A DNA stretch of 20,522 nt from Bacteroidales bacterium. GTDB lineage: Bacteria; Bacteroidota; Bacteroidia; Bacteroidales; Lentimicrobiaceae. Position numbers and translations under genes: made by a program. This document shows positions 8,256 to 15,704 of this stretch, piece by piece. The first letter of the stretch is position 1. Each line of letters begins with the position of its first letter. The notes beneath the pieces are model-generated. The model saw only the letters and a list, made by a program, of their open reading frames with translations, had not been told where the DNA came from and ran no database searches. The DNA lies in contig JALHHH010000068.1 of assembly GCA_022837485.1 (NCBI GenBank), positions 1 through 20,522 on the forward strand, written 5' to 3'.

Positions 8256-9632
8256 TTACCGGTAGTATACACTATACCCCCATGCCGGAAGGCTTTCGGA
8301 ATGGTTTCGTTTGATTTGTTGCTTGCTACCTTCGAACAGTTTGGTGTAGTTTCCTGTATAGCGGTTTCCCGAAAGGGTTATATCTGCGGCTTCACCGCTG
8401 AGATTAAGGATAACGAGCACCCTGCTTCTGTCCTTTTCACGCATAAATGCGAATACCCGGTCTCCTGCGGAGGTGGTGATGCGTTCCCATGTGCCTCCCC
8501 ACGGGCCGTTGTATAATGCCGGTGTGTTTTTCCTGAATTGCAGCAGGGTGGAGTAGAAGTCTTTCATTGGATAATTGTTCCAGTCGATGGGATCTTTCTC
8601 AAAGAATTCCAGGCGTTTGCCGAGTCCGGCTTCCTGACCCGAATACACGAGCGGCATCCCGGGAACGGTCGCGGAAAGCACGTAGAAAGCTTCCACCCCT
8701 TCGCCCAGCCTTTCAAACTCGGTACCGTTCCATGAGTTTTCATCGTGGTTGGTGATGAAGTACATCCGGTAGGCTCCGGCCGGATACAGAGAGTCGTTGC
8801 GTTTCAGGTATGCTTCTATGTCGCCGGCATCGGCTTCACCTCTGGCGATTTTGTTTTTGATGTTATGGAACTCCCATCCGTACGACATATCGAAGGCGGA
8901 GTGCAGCCAGGGTTTTTCTCCCTCTGCGAGCATGAATACGGGTTTCATTTTGTCGAGCCCGGCACGGGCCATGTCCCAGAAAGTCATGGGAACCATCTCG
9001 GCCACATCGCACCGGTATCCGTCGATATCGAACTCGCTCACCCAGTATTTCATGGCATCAAACATGTATTCGTTAACCTCCGGATTGGAATAATCGAAGG
9101 CCACTACATCGGTCCAGTCGAAGGGAGAAACCATATTGCCCAGGGAATCCTTCTTGTAGAATTCCGGTTTTTCAGTAACCAGCGGATTGTCCCACGACGA
9201 GTGATTGCCAACCCAGTCGAGGATTACGTACATACCCAGCTCATGGGCGCTTTTTACCAGGTTCTTAAAATCTTCATCCGTCCCGAATTCGGGATTCACG
9301 GCTTTGAAATCTTTTATGGAATAATAGCTTCCCAGTGTTCCTTTGCGGTTTAGCTCGCCGATAGGGTAGACCGGCATGAACCATAAAATGTCGGTGCCAA
9401 GCTCTTTAAGCCTTGGAAGATGTTCTTCCATAGCAGTAAAGGTGCCTTCCGGAGTGAACTGCCGTACGTTTACTTCATAGATATTCAGATTTTTAGTCCA
9501 TTCGGCCTGTTTTACCTGGGTTATATCGCTGTGCGAAACGGCAACATAGCCTGGTTGTTCCCTGCACGATACTGTAAATAATACTACTGCTGTCAGCAGT
9601 AAAGCCATCAACGTTGTTCTGGTTCTGATCAT
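8256..9632 (-). CDS. GH13 alpha-amylase family lipoprotein
   Basis: A retaining alpha-glucan hydrolase or transglycosylase, predicted to be lipid-anchored. From the ATG at 9632 the product is 458 residues, with a lipoprotein signal and lipobox Cys23 (FTVSC). The GH13 regions are in order: DWVGNH (region I), GYRCD with nucleophile Asp209 (II), LAEG with general acid Glu237 (III) and TNHDE with Asp297 (IV). A short C-terminal beta domain follows. No carbohydrate-binding module is visible. An in-frame TTG at 9665 would lengthen it by 11 residues, but it lies inside the promoter -7 element, so the ATG is preferred. It is the first gene of a pair with GH31. The residues after Cys23 (REQPG) are not the acidic surface-export motif, so a periplasm-facing anchor is more likely. 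Subspecificity (amylase, neopullulanase or maltogenic) cannot be read from the sequence. Confidence 0.9.
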   Translation of the reverse strand: MIRTRTTLMALLLTAVVLFTVSCREQPGYVAVSHSDITQVKQAEWTKNLNIYEVNVRQFTPEGTFTAMEEHLPRLKELGTDILWFMPVYPIGELNRKGTLGSYYSIKDFKAVNPEFGTDEDFKNLVKSAHELGMYVILDWVGNHSSWDNPLVTEKPEFYKKDSLGNMVSPFDWTDVVAFDYSNPEVNEYMFDAMKYWVSEFDIDGYRCDVAEMVPMTFWDMARAGLDKMKPVFMLAEGEKPWLHSAFDMSYGWEFHNIKNKIARGEADAGDIEAYLKRNDSLYPAGAYRMYFITNHDENSWNGTEFERLGEGVEAFYVLSATVPGMPLVYSGQEAGLGKRLEFFEKDPIDWNNYPMKDFYSTLLQFRKNTPALYNGPWGGTWERITTSAGDRVFAFMREKDRSRVLVILNLSGEAADITLSGNRYTGNYTKLFEGSKQQIKRNHSESLPAWGYSVYYR

Positions 9633-9662
9633 GGTGTTGTTATTTTGATTTTCTGTTTTATA

Positions 9663-9670
9663 CAAATATA
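9663..9670 (-). promoter_or_regulatory. -7 element of the GH13-GH31 unit
   Basis: The minus strand reads TATATTTG, a perfect TAnnTTTG match to the Bacteroidota sigma factor -7 consensus, 30 bases upstream of the GH13 ATG. No clear -33 TTG is seen at the expected distance. Together with the upstream terminator this indicates that GH13-GH31 is transcribed separately from the M16 genes. Confidence 0.6.
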
Positions 9671-9730
9671 CGGAATCCGTTTTCCCCGAAAGGGGGTAAT
9701 TTCAGCCGGCTGTATGTCTTTTTCTCAAAA

Positions 9731-9763
9731 TAAAAGCAGGCCCTGTTAAGAGACCTGCTTTTA
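9731..9763 (-). terminator. Terminator of the mgsA-HAD-M16-M16 unit
   Basis: Perfect 10-bp stem (arms 9731-9740 and 9754-9763, 13-nt loop) about 27 bases past the stop of the second M16 gene. On the minus strand the closing arm runs into a T-rich tail (CTTTTATTTT). It separates this unit from the downstream GH13 promoter. Confidence 0.8.
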
Positions 9764-9789
9764 TCCCGGAGTCGGTTCTGCGGATGTTC

Positions 9790-11892
9790 CTATTTCACGC
9801 TGAACAGATCGTCTTTGAGTTTGGAATTGACTTTAACGGAAAGGATGTTAAGGTCAATGGATTGCGGTCCCATCTGCTGTGTCATGGCAAAGGGGAATTT
9901 AACGCCGTTAACGGCACGGTAGTCGCCATAATTAACCGAACCCTGTTCGCCCGATTCCATGATCTTAAGACCGGTTTTTATATCGTAAAACTGATTGCTT
10001 TGCTTACCGGAAGGATAGGTGAGAAGCAGGCGGTACGTTTCGGTTCCTTCGATCTCTTCTACGCCTTCAAGGGTGAGGGCAATGCCCAGGGCATCGTACT
10101 GCAGTTCTGGAAAGAGGGTTGCTTCCATTTTCAGGGCTTCAAGCTCTTCGCCTTCAACCATTTTGTTTTCTCCTCCCATGGGCGATTCCAGTTTGGCAGC
10201 CGTACCGTCGAAGGTAATTTTCTGGAAGATCATTTCTCCGGCTCCGATCTGCATCTTGTATTTATTGGGAGCCTTACGGTAGAAATCGAATCCTATTGCC
10301 ATGCCTTGCATATTGGTGGTTGCCATCATGGTTACATCCTTTACCTTTTTCAGGGCTTTTTCCCCTCCGATGGCATTGATGTATGCCCGATTAACCATTT
10401 GCGCAGTCATACCTTCCGGAGCAGGCTTAACCTTTGTATTCGGATCGTATTCTTTCCCGTTGTTATCGAAGTAGCGGATAGCCTTGCCGCCGGTGAATTT
10501 CTCCAGTTTCGGCGCAATGTCGGCGGCCTTGCCTACTGCCAGAATGTAGGAATTATCGGGAAGTATGTATTTGACAGCCATGTCCCTGACATCGTCAGCC
10601 GTGACAGCAGCAATGCTTTTCATATAATTGGCATAATAGTCGGCCGGCAGCTTATACCTAGCGGTATTGATCGCGAAATTGGCAACGGTCTGCGGGTTTT
10701 CAAGTGAAAGGGCAAAATTCCCGTTAAGGTAGTTTTTTACAAGATTCAGCTCTTCATCGCCCACCTGTTCTTCACGAATCCGTTTCATTTCGTAAAAAAT
10801 TTCATTTAAGGCGCTGTCGGTAACCGGATTACGGATTTCGGTGTTCACATTGAATCTTCCGGCCAGTTTATCTGCCGAAAGCTGAGAGTAGGCTCCGTAA
10901 GTATACGCTTTGTCTTCCCTCAGATTATTGAAAAGCCGGAAGGTGCCGCCGCCGAGTATGGTATTCATAACGCGGGCTTTGATGGCATCGGGGGCGCCGG
11001 GTTTCAGGTCAACGGCATAACCGACTCTGAGTGTGGTTTGAACCGCATCGGGACGGTCGACGATGGCAACGGCAGTGCGCTCCGGTAACCGGGGCTTCGG
11101 GGGATTATACGCGATAACTTCCCCTGCCTGCCAGGTTCCAAAGTGCTTTTGGGTAAGTTCTTTGGCTTCCTGAAGGGTAATGTCGCCGACGATGGCCAGA
11201 TAAGCAACGTTCGGTTTGAAAAATGCATCGTAAAATGCACGGCAGTGTTCGGTCGAAAGATTCGATACCGATTTTTCGCTCATCGATTCTCCGTAAGGGT
11301 GCTCCCTTCCGTAAACCAGCATTTTACTGATGCGGTCGCTGATGGCTGAAGGGTCATTCTGCGTTGCTTTGAGTCCGGAGATAGCCTGGGTCTTAAGTTT
11401 GGCCAGCTCTTCATCGCGGAAAGCGGGATTCAGCAGAACGTCCGACATAAGTTCAAGCAGCTTGTCGTTATGCTTTTTAAGTGCCGAGGCATAGATTCCG
11501 CTGGCGGAGGTATTGAGGCTTGCTCCGATAAAGTCGACCTCTTCGTCGAGCTGATCCTTGCTGAGAGAAGTGGTTCCCGTGCGCAGCAGTTGACCGCACA
11601 TATCGGCCATCCCGGCAAGCTCGCCTTCCGGTACCTGGTTGTAATCGAGGATAAGCGAATACGTGACTCTGGGGATTTTGTGGTTTTCAACTACAAACAC
11701 GTTTAAGCCGTTGTCGAGTTTAAAGCTCTCATATTTCCCTATGTTGATTTCAGGGGCCGGAGCTGCCTGTGGTCTGATGCTTCGGTCGAGTGCGGGTTTT
11801 TGGGCTGCAGACTTTGTTTTTGTCTGAGCATCCGTTAACTGGGGAATTGCCAGCAGAACGGCGGCAAGTGCGATACCTATGTATTTTTTCAT
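9790..11892 (-). CDS. Non-catalytic M16 peptidase subunit with LolA-like C-terminus
   Basis: Partner subunit of the M16B metalloprotease encoded just upstream. The 700-residue product has a signal peptide (about 1-22). Two M16 half-domains occupy about 50-480, but the zinc motif HxxEH is replaced by DMCGQ (97-101), so it cannot bind zinc. It keeps Arg325 and Tyr332 in LREDKAYTYG, the R/Y pair that the inactive subunit of M16B heterodimers supplies to the active site. Residues 499-700 form an extra domain rich in beta strands, starting INAIGG and ending LFSVK, which resembles LolA-like lipoprotein-sorting folds. The ATG at 11892 is chosen over one 14 codons earlier because it has a good ribosome site (AAGGGAG, 8 nt upstream) and gives a clean signal peptide. 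It lies 17 bases after the catalytic gene. The fold of the C-terminal domain is an inference. Confidence 0.85.
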   Translation of the reverse strand: MKKYIGIALAAVLLAIPQLTDAQTKTKSAAQKPALDRSIRPQAAPAPEINIGKYESFKLDNGLNVFVVENHKIPRVTYSLILDYNQVPEGELAGMADMCGQLLRTGTTSLSKDQLDEEVDFIGASLNTSASGIYASALKKHNDKLLELMSDVLLNPAFRDEELAKLKTQAISGLKATQNDPSAISDRISKMLVYGREHPYGESMSEKSVSNLSTEHCRAFYDAFFKPNVAYLAIVGDITLQEAKELTQKHFGTWQAGEVIAYNPPKPRLPERTAVAIVDRPDAVQTTLRVGYAVDLKPGAPDAIKARVMNTILGGGTFRLFNNLREDKAYTYGAYSQLSADKLAGRFNVNTEIRNPVTDSALNEIFYEMKRIREEQVGDEELNLVKNYLNGNFALSLENPQTVANFAINTARYKLPADYYANYMKSIAAVTADDVRDMAVKYILPDNSYILAVGKAADIAPKLEKFTGGKAIRYFDNNGKEYDPNTKVKPAPEGMTAQMVNRAYINAIGGEKALKKVKDVTMMATTNMQGMAIGFDFYRKAPNKYKMQIGAGEMIFQKITFDGTAAKLESPMGGENKMVEGEELEALKMEATLFPELQYDALGIALTLEGVEEIEGTETYRLLLTYPSGKQSNQFYDIKTGLKIMESGEQGSVNYGDYRAVNGVKFPFAMTQQMGPQSIDLNILSVKVNSKLKDDLFSVK

Positions 11893-11900
11893 GTTTTTTT

Positions 11901-11907
11901 CTCCCTT
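11901..11907 (-). promoter_or_regulatory. Strong ribosome binding site of second M16 gene
   Basis: The minus strand reads AAGGGAG, eight bases before the ATG at 11892. Such purine-rich Shine-Dalgarno sites are uncommon in this window. It decides the start codon in favour of 11892 over the ATG at 11934, which lies inside the preceding gene. Confidence 0.6.
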
Positions 11908-11909
11908 CG

Positions 11910-13235
11910 TTACTGGTTCTGTTTGGGCAGGCAATGCAGTACCACTCTGTTTTCCCTGGTAAGATATTGTCTGGCAACCCGTACGATGTCGTCTTTGGTT
12001 ACGGCCAGATAGCGGTCGATTTCGGTGTTGATCAGGTTTGCATCGCCGAAATACATATGATAATCGGAGAGGCTTTCGGCGATACCTGCCATGGTTGAGT
12101 TACGCGAAACAAAATCGTTTTCTATTTTATTCCGGATTTTTTCAAATTCACGGTCGGAAATGTCGCCGTTACGGGCCAGTTCAATTTCCTTGTCAACGGC
12201 TGCTTCCAGCTCATCAACGGAAATGCCGGCATTGGCAATGCCCATAATCATAAACAAGCCCGGATCTTCAAGCGGAAAAGGCATTGCAGCCACAAAAAGG
12301 GCTTTTTGCTGCTTGTCGACAATGGATTTGGTCATGCGTGAGCTTTCACCATCGCTCAGCAGAGTGGTGAGCATGTTCAGAGCATAGAAATCGGGAGTGC
12401 CCATGGCAGGTATATGATATGCCTGTACCAGAGCCGGCAGCTGAACGTCGTCGTACATCACATCGCGCACTTCTGCGGTTTTTGCCGGTTCTTTTACAGA
12501 AGGCCTGTAGATCTCCTTCGTTCCTTTCGGGATGTCGGCAAAGTATTTGGCTACAAGCTTTTTGGTTTCTTCTATACTGATGTCGCCCGCAATGGAGAGG
12601 GTGGCATTGTTTGGCACATAAAAGATGGAATGAAATTCAAGGAATTCTTCCATGGTGGCATTATTGATGGATTCGGCCGAGCCGATGGGTGTCCACCGGT
12701 ATGGATGCTCTTTGAAAGCCATTTTGAAAGTATTTTCCATGATAAGGCCGTACGGACGGTTCTCATACGATTGTTTGCGTTCTTCCTTCACGACGCTGCG
12801 CTGGGTTTCAACGCCGGTGCTGTCGATGCGAAGGTGAAGCATGCGTTCCGATTCCATCCACAGCCCGAGTTCCAGCTGGTTCGAAGGCAGCAGAAGATAG
12901 TAGAAAGTGCGGTCGAAACCGGTGTTTGCATTAAGGCTGGCACCGGCATTCATGGCGATTTTGTCGAATTCTCCGCGTCCGATGTATTCGCTTCCTTCGA
13001 ACATCAGATGCTCGAAAAAGTGGGTGAATCCGGTGCGGTCGGGATGCTCGTTCTTCGATCCTACGTGGTAGGAAATGGTAACGGCAACGATGGGGGTGGT
13101 GTTATCCTGATGCAGGATAACGTGCAGGCCATTGTCGAGATCGTACTCGGTAAAGCCGATCCTGTTCTGGGCACCCGCCGGCAGCACAAACAGGACAGCC
13201 AGCGCTGCGGTAAGGATTTTTTTGGTGAAGTTCAT
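11910..13235 (-). CDS. Catalytic M16B zinc peptidase subunit
   Basis: A secreted zinc metallopeptidase of the insulinase/pitrilysin clan, about the usual 400-450 residues for an M16B single subunit (441 aa). A signal peptide spans about 1-22 (ending GAQ). The zinc-binding motif is H72-F-F-E75-H76, with the third ligand a Glu in VKEER (151 or 152), at the normal spacing of about 75 residues. The C-terminal half (about 190-430) lacks the Arg-x6-Tyr pair; in LSDGESSRMTKSIV the tyrosine position is not filled. That complements the following gene, which has R/Y but no zinc motif, so the two should form a clamshell heterodimer in the periplasm. It begins 21 bases after the HAD gene on the same strand, so it can be co-transcribed with mgsA. 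Substrates are probably short peptides or unfolded segments. Confidence 0.92.
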   Translation of the reverse strand: MNFTKKILTAALAVLFVLPAGAQNRIGFTEYDLDNGLHVILHQDNTTPIVAVTISYHVGSKNEHPDRTGFTHFFEHLMFEGSEYIGRGEFDKIAMNAGASLNANTGFDRTFYYLLLPSNQLELGLWMESERMLHLRIDSTGVETQRSVVKEERKQSYENRPYGLIMENTFKMAFKEHPYRWTPIGSAESINNATMEEFLEFHSIFYVPNNATLSIAGDISIEETKKLVAKYFADIPKGTKEIYRPSVKEPAKTAEVRDVMYDDVQLPALVQAYHIPAMGTPDFYALNMLTTLLSDGESSRMTKSIVDKQQKALFVAAMPFPLEDPGLFMIMGIANAGISVDELEAAVDKEIELARNGDISDREFEKIRNKIENDFVSRNSTMAGIAESLSDYHMYFGDANLINTEIDRYLAVTKDDIVRVARQYLTRENRVVLHCLPKQNQ

Positions 13236-13256
13236 AAAAGATTGGGGGTATGGTTA

Positions 13257-13919
13257 TTAAAGATTGAAAATTCGTTCCACGGCAGAGCAGTCCATTTCCG
13301 TAAAGTCGGAAATGACGCAATGCGCTTCGGTCAGTTCGGCCTGGTGATGGGTAGTAGCAACGCCAACCACTTTCATCTTTGCCTTAAGCGCGGCATCTAT
13401 CCCCTTCAGGGTGTCTTCGAATACAAGGCAATTTTCAGGCCCGATGCCCAGCAGTCCGGCAGCTTTCAGAAAAACCTCCGGGTCGGGTTTGCCGCGCTTC
13501 ACCATAGAGGCATCGGAAACGGCACTGAAATATCCTTCGAGACCTGCCTCCTGAACGATAAAATCCACGTTGGCCCGTTCGGCCGATGTGGCAACAGCCA
13601 TGGGTATGCCTGCATCCTTCAGTAATCCGAGGAAATCGCGCAAGCCCGGCAGCAGCTGAACGTTATCGTGGTAAAGATAACGGTAAAGCATCTCTTTTTC
13701 AGCCGAGTATTCCTCAATTTTTGCGGGACTCAGATTCTTTTTGAAAATGTAGTTCAGGTGGTCGGTATTGGATCCGCCAAACACATTTTCGCGAAAATCA
13801 TCGGCAGTAATGCTTTTTCCATGACGGGCACAAAATTTCTCCCATGCCATCAGGTGGTAACGAAAATTATCGGCAAGCACGCCGTCCATGTCGAAAATAA
13901 CTGCAATGCTGTGCTTCAT
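13257..13919 (-). CDS. HAD superfamily phosphatase, beta-phosphoglucomutase-like
   Basis: A small soluble phosphohydrolase (220 aa) of HAD subfamily IA. Motif I is FDMDG with nucleophile Asp10 and acid/base Asp12; motif II Thr111/Ser112 in VATSAE; motif III Lys144 in RGKPDPE; motif IV Glu168-Asp169 in VFEDT. An alpha-helical cap lies at about 18-90. It resembles beta-phosphoglucomutase and has His22 at the mutase His20 position, but the position of the mutase phosphate-gripping Arg49 looks like Asn (GGSNTD) and Thr16 is Asn18. I therefore favour a sugar-phosphate phosphatase over a mutase. Its ATG overlaps the mgsA stop by one base (TAATG), which implies translational coupling. A role in clearing a phosphorylated sugar during methylglyoxal-bypass conditions is possible but unproven. 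Confidence 0.85.
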   Translation of the reverse strand: MKHSIAVIFDMDGVLADNFRYHLMAWEKFCARHGKSITADDFRENVFGGSNTDHLNYIFKKNLSPAKIEEYSAEKEMLYRYLYHDNVQLLPGLRDFLGLLKDAGIPMAVATSAERANVDFIVQEAGLEGYFSAVSDASMVKRGKPDPEVFLKAAGLLGIGPENCLVFEDTLKGIDAALKAKMKVVGVATTHHQAELTEAHCVISDFTEMDCSAVERIFNL

Positions 13920-14383
13920 TACATTTTGACTTCCCGGTTGATATATGTACTGTAATCTTTAATTTTAGGGCTGTATTCCTCATGGAAGAGGTGAGAGGAG
14001 ATAATAAAATCGGCGGTTGAACGGTTACTGGCAGTAGGGATGTTGTATAAAACCGTAATCCTGAGCAGAGCTTTTACATCTACATCGTGCGGCTGGGGCT
14101 GCATGGGATCCCAGAAAAAAATCATCAGATCGATTTCGCCGTTTACGATCATCGCACCAAGCTGCTGATCGCCGCCCAGGGGGCCCGATTTAAGCTTGGT
14201 GACTTCAAAGGATTCACCCGGACCGAGGGAAGCCCGAAGCTGATGCTCGATAAGCTTTCCGGTTGTTCCGGTACAGATAATCTTGTGATCGCGAAGCTTT
14301 AGGGCATTGAATTCTACCCATTCGATAAGATCCTGCTTGCGGTTGTCGTGGGCAACCAGTGCTATTCTCTTATTCTTTTCCAT
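13919..14383 (-). CDS. mgsA: Methylglyoxal synthase
   Basis: Converts dihydroxyacetone phosphate into methylglyoxal and phosphate in the cytoplasm, the first step of the bypass that releases phosphate when triose phosphates pile up. The 154-residue product matches the E. coli enzyme in length and motifs: His12 in VAHDNRK, Asp72 in GPLGGDQQLGA (the catalytic Asp71 of E. coli), Asp92 in FFWDP, and His99/Asp102 in PHDVDVKALLR. The phosphate-binding GTTGK loop is also present. It is the first gene of a four-gene minus-strand group and is divergent from phosphofructokinase, whose product pathway supplies its substrate. In known enzymes phosphate is an allosteric inhibitor. Identification is firm. 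Confidence 0.97.
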   Translation of the reverse strand: MEKNKRIALVAHDNRKQDLIEWVEFNALKLRDHKIICTGTTGKLIEHQLRASLGPGESFEVTKLKSGPLGGDQQLGAMIVNGEIDLMIFFWDPMQPQPHDVDVKALLRITVLYNIPTASNRSTADFIISSHLFHEEYSPKIKDYSTYINREVKM

Positions 14384-14399
14384 AACTTGAAATATGGAG

Positions 14400-14407
14400 C
14401 GAAATTA
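14400..14407 (-). promoter_or_regulatory. Possible -7 element of mgsA
   Basis: The minus strand reads TAATTTCG, one mismatch from TAnnTTTG, ending 16 bases before the mgsA ATG. This would give a leader of only about ten bases. No -33 element is clear. Confidence 0.3.
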
Positions 14408-14486
14408 TAAAAAATGCATGGGATAGCACGTGATTTCTTCGATTATTGCGAACAGGAGCAGACAAACACAGGCGCAGGATTTTTTG

Positions 14487-14494
14487 TATCTTTG
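14487..14494 (+). promoter_or_regulatory. -7 element of pfkA
   Basis: TATCTTTG followed by CA is a perfect match to the Bacteroidota -7 consensus, 45 bases upstream of the pfkA start. No -33 TTG is found 19-21 bases upstream; the nearest ATTG is too far away. Confidence 0.6.
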
Positions 14495-14539
14495 CACCGT
14501 TTTTTTTAAGACAGAGACCAAAAGACCTAAGTAATCTAC

Positions 14540-15634
14540 ATGAACAGAGTAATGGTACTCACAGGTGGCGGCGATTGCCCGGGACTGAATGCAGTAATCC
14601 GCGCAATCGTTAAGCGCGCCGCCCGGGAGAAAGACTGGGAAGTTGTTGGAAGTATAGAAGCATTCAATGGGATATTAAGGGAGCCAACCGAACTTGTTGT
14701 ACTGGATGAGAAGAAAGTCTCGGGTATTCACTACCAGGGAGGTACGATTATTCAGACAACGAACAAGGGCGGTCCTTTTGCCTGGCCCGTGAAACAGAAA
14801 GACGGGAGCTACATCGCCGTTGACCGCTCCGATGAGATGATACGCAAAATACAGTATCTCGGCATCGACGCGGTTATAAATATTGGTGGCGACGGATCAC
14901 AGAGGATTTCGCAGGCACTCTACGAAAAAGGGCTGAATATCATCGGGGTTCCCAAAACCATTGATAATGACCTTTCAGCTACCGATGCAACCTTCGGATT
15001 TCAGACTGCGATTCAGATTGCCACCGATGCGGTGGATAAGCTTGTAACCACTGCTGCCAGCCACAACAGGGTGCAGATACTGGAAGTTATGGGCCGCAAC
15101 GCAGGCTGGATTGCCCTGAATGCTGCCGTTGCCGGCGGCGCCGAAATCTGCCTTCTTCCGGAGTTTCCCTACGACATAAATAAGGTGATGGAATGCGTGG
15201 AGAGACGTTTTGAAAGAGGACGCGGTTTTGTGAATATTGTTGTGGCTGAAGGCGCCAGGAATACAGAGGGCGGACTGATTGCAGAAAAGAGTCAGGAAGT
15301 GGGCTATGCCAACATACGCCTGGGCGGGGTAGGATTCCGGCTGGAGCAGGAATTAAAGGCTGCCGGCTGCGAACACAGCATACGTACCACCGTTCTCGGC
15401 CACCTGCAGCGAGGAGGCATTCCCATCGCCTACGACCGCGTTCTGGCTACTCAGTATGGCGTGAAGGCATTCGAGCTCGTCCTTGCAGGAGAATTCGGAC
15501 GCATGGTTTCATACAGGCATCCCTACATCACTTCCGTAACCCTTGAGGAAGCCATTCAGCAGCCCAATCTGGTTGAACCCGATACCGCACTGATGAAAAC
15601 CGCCAGAGGAATCGGGATGTGCTTCGGAGATTAA
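14540..15634 (+). CDS. pfkA: 6-phosphofructokinase, ATP-dependent by motif
   Basis: Phosphorylates fructose-6-phosphate to fructose-1,6-bisphosphate, the committed step of glycolysis. The 364-residue product has the nucleotide loop TGGGDCPGLNA (8-18), GGDGS (116-120), catalytic PKTIDND with Asp142, the substrate segment MGRNAGW, and GHLQRGG near the C-terminus. The residue after Asp118 is Gly119, the ATP-type choice (E. coli Gly104); diphosphate-dependent enzymes have Asp there. However, Lys139 stands where E. coli has Gly124, a feature of the diphosphate-enzyme lineage and of atypical ATP enzymes. ATP use is the better prediction. It is longer than the E. coli enzyme (about 320 aa) because of inserts at about 78-95 and 245-265. 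It is monocistronic with its own -7 element and terminator, divergent from mgsA. Confidence 0.95.
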   Translation: MNRVMVLTGGGDCPGLNAVIRAIVKRAAREKDWEVVGSIEAFNGILREPTELVVLDEKKVSGIHYQGGTIIQTTNKGGPFAWPVKQKDGSYIAVDRSDEMIRKIQYLGIDAVINIGGDGSQRISQALYEKGLNIIGVPKTIDNDLSATDATFGFQTAIQIATDAVDKLVTTAASHNRVQILEVMGRNAGWIALNAAVAGGAEICLLPEFPYDINKVMECVERRFERGRGFVNIVVAEGARNTEGGLIAEKSQEVGYANIRLGGVGFRLEQELKAAGCEHSIRTTVLGHLQRGGIPIAYDRVLATQYGVKAFELVLAGEFGRMVSYRHPYITSVTLEEAIQQPNLVEPDTALMKTARGIGMCFGD

Positions 15635-15652
15635 TCTGACGATCAATAAGTT

Positions 15653-15693
15653 AAAAGCCTGAAGCCTCAATACGGACTTCAGGCTTTTTTTTT
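15653..15693 (+). terminator. Terminator of pfkA, possibly bidirectional
   Basis: Perfect 12-bp stem (arms 15653-15664 and 15677-15688, 12-nt loop) that runs into nine or more T residues on the plus strand, 19 bases past the pfkA stop. The minus strand also has T residues after the stem, so it may serve the converging CotH gene that ends at 15705. Confidence 0.9.
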
Positions 15694-15704
15694 AATAATA
15701 CCTC

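Noticed and set aside
9784..10707. 307-codon plus-strand open frame opposite the second M16 gene
   Set aside because: Antisense shadow with no domain signature, and it starts within the real gene's terminator region.
12414..13625. 403-codon plus-strand open frame spanning the M16 and HAD genes
   Set aside because: It crosses the junction of two well-supported minus-strand genes and shows no motif.
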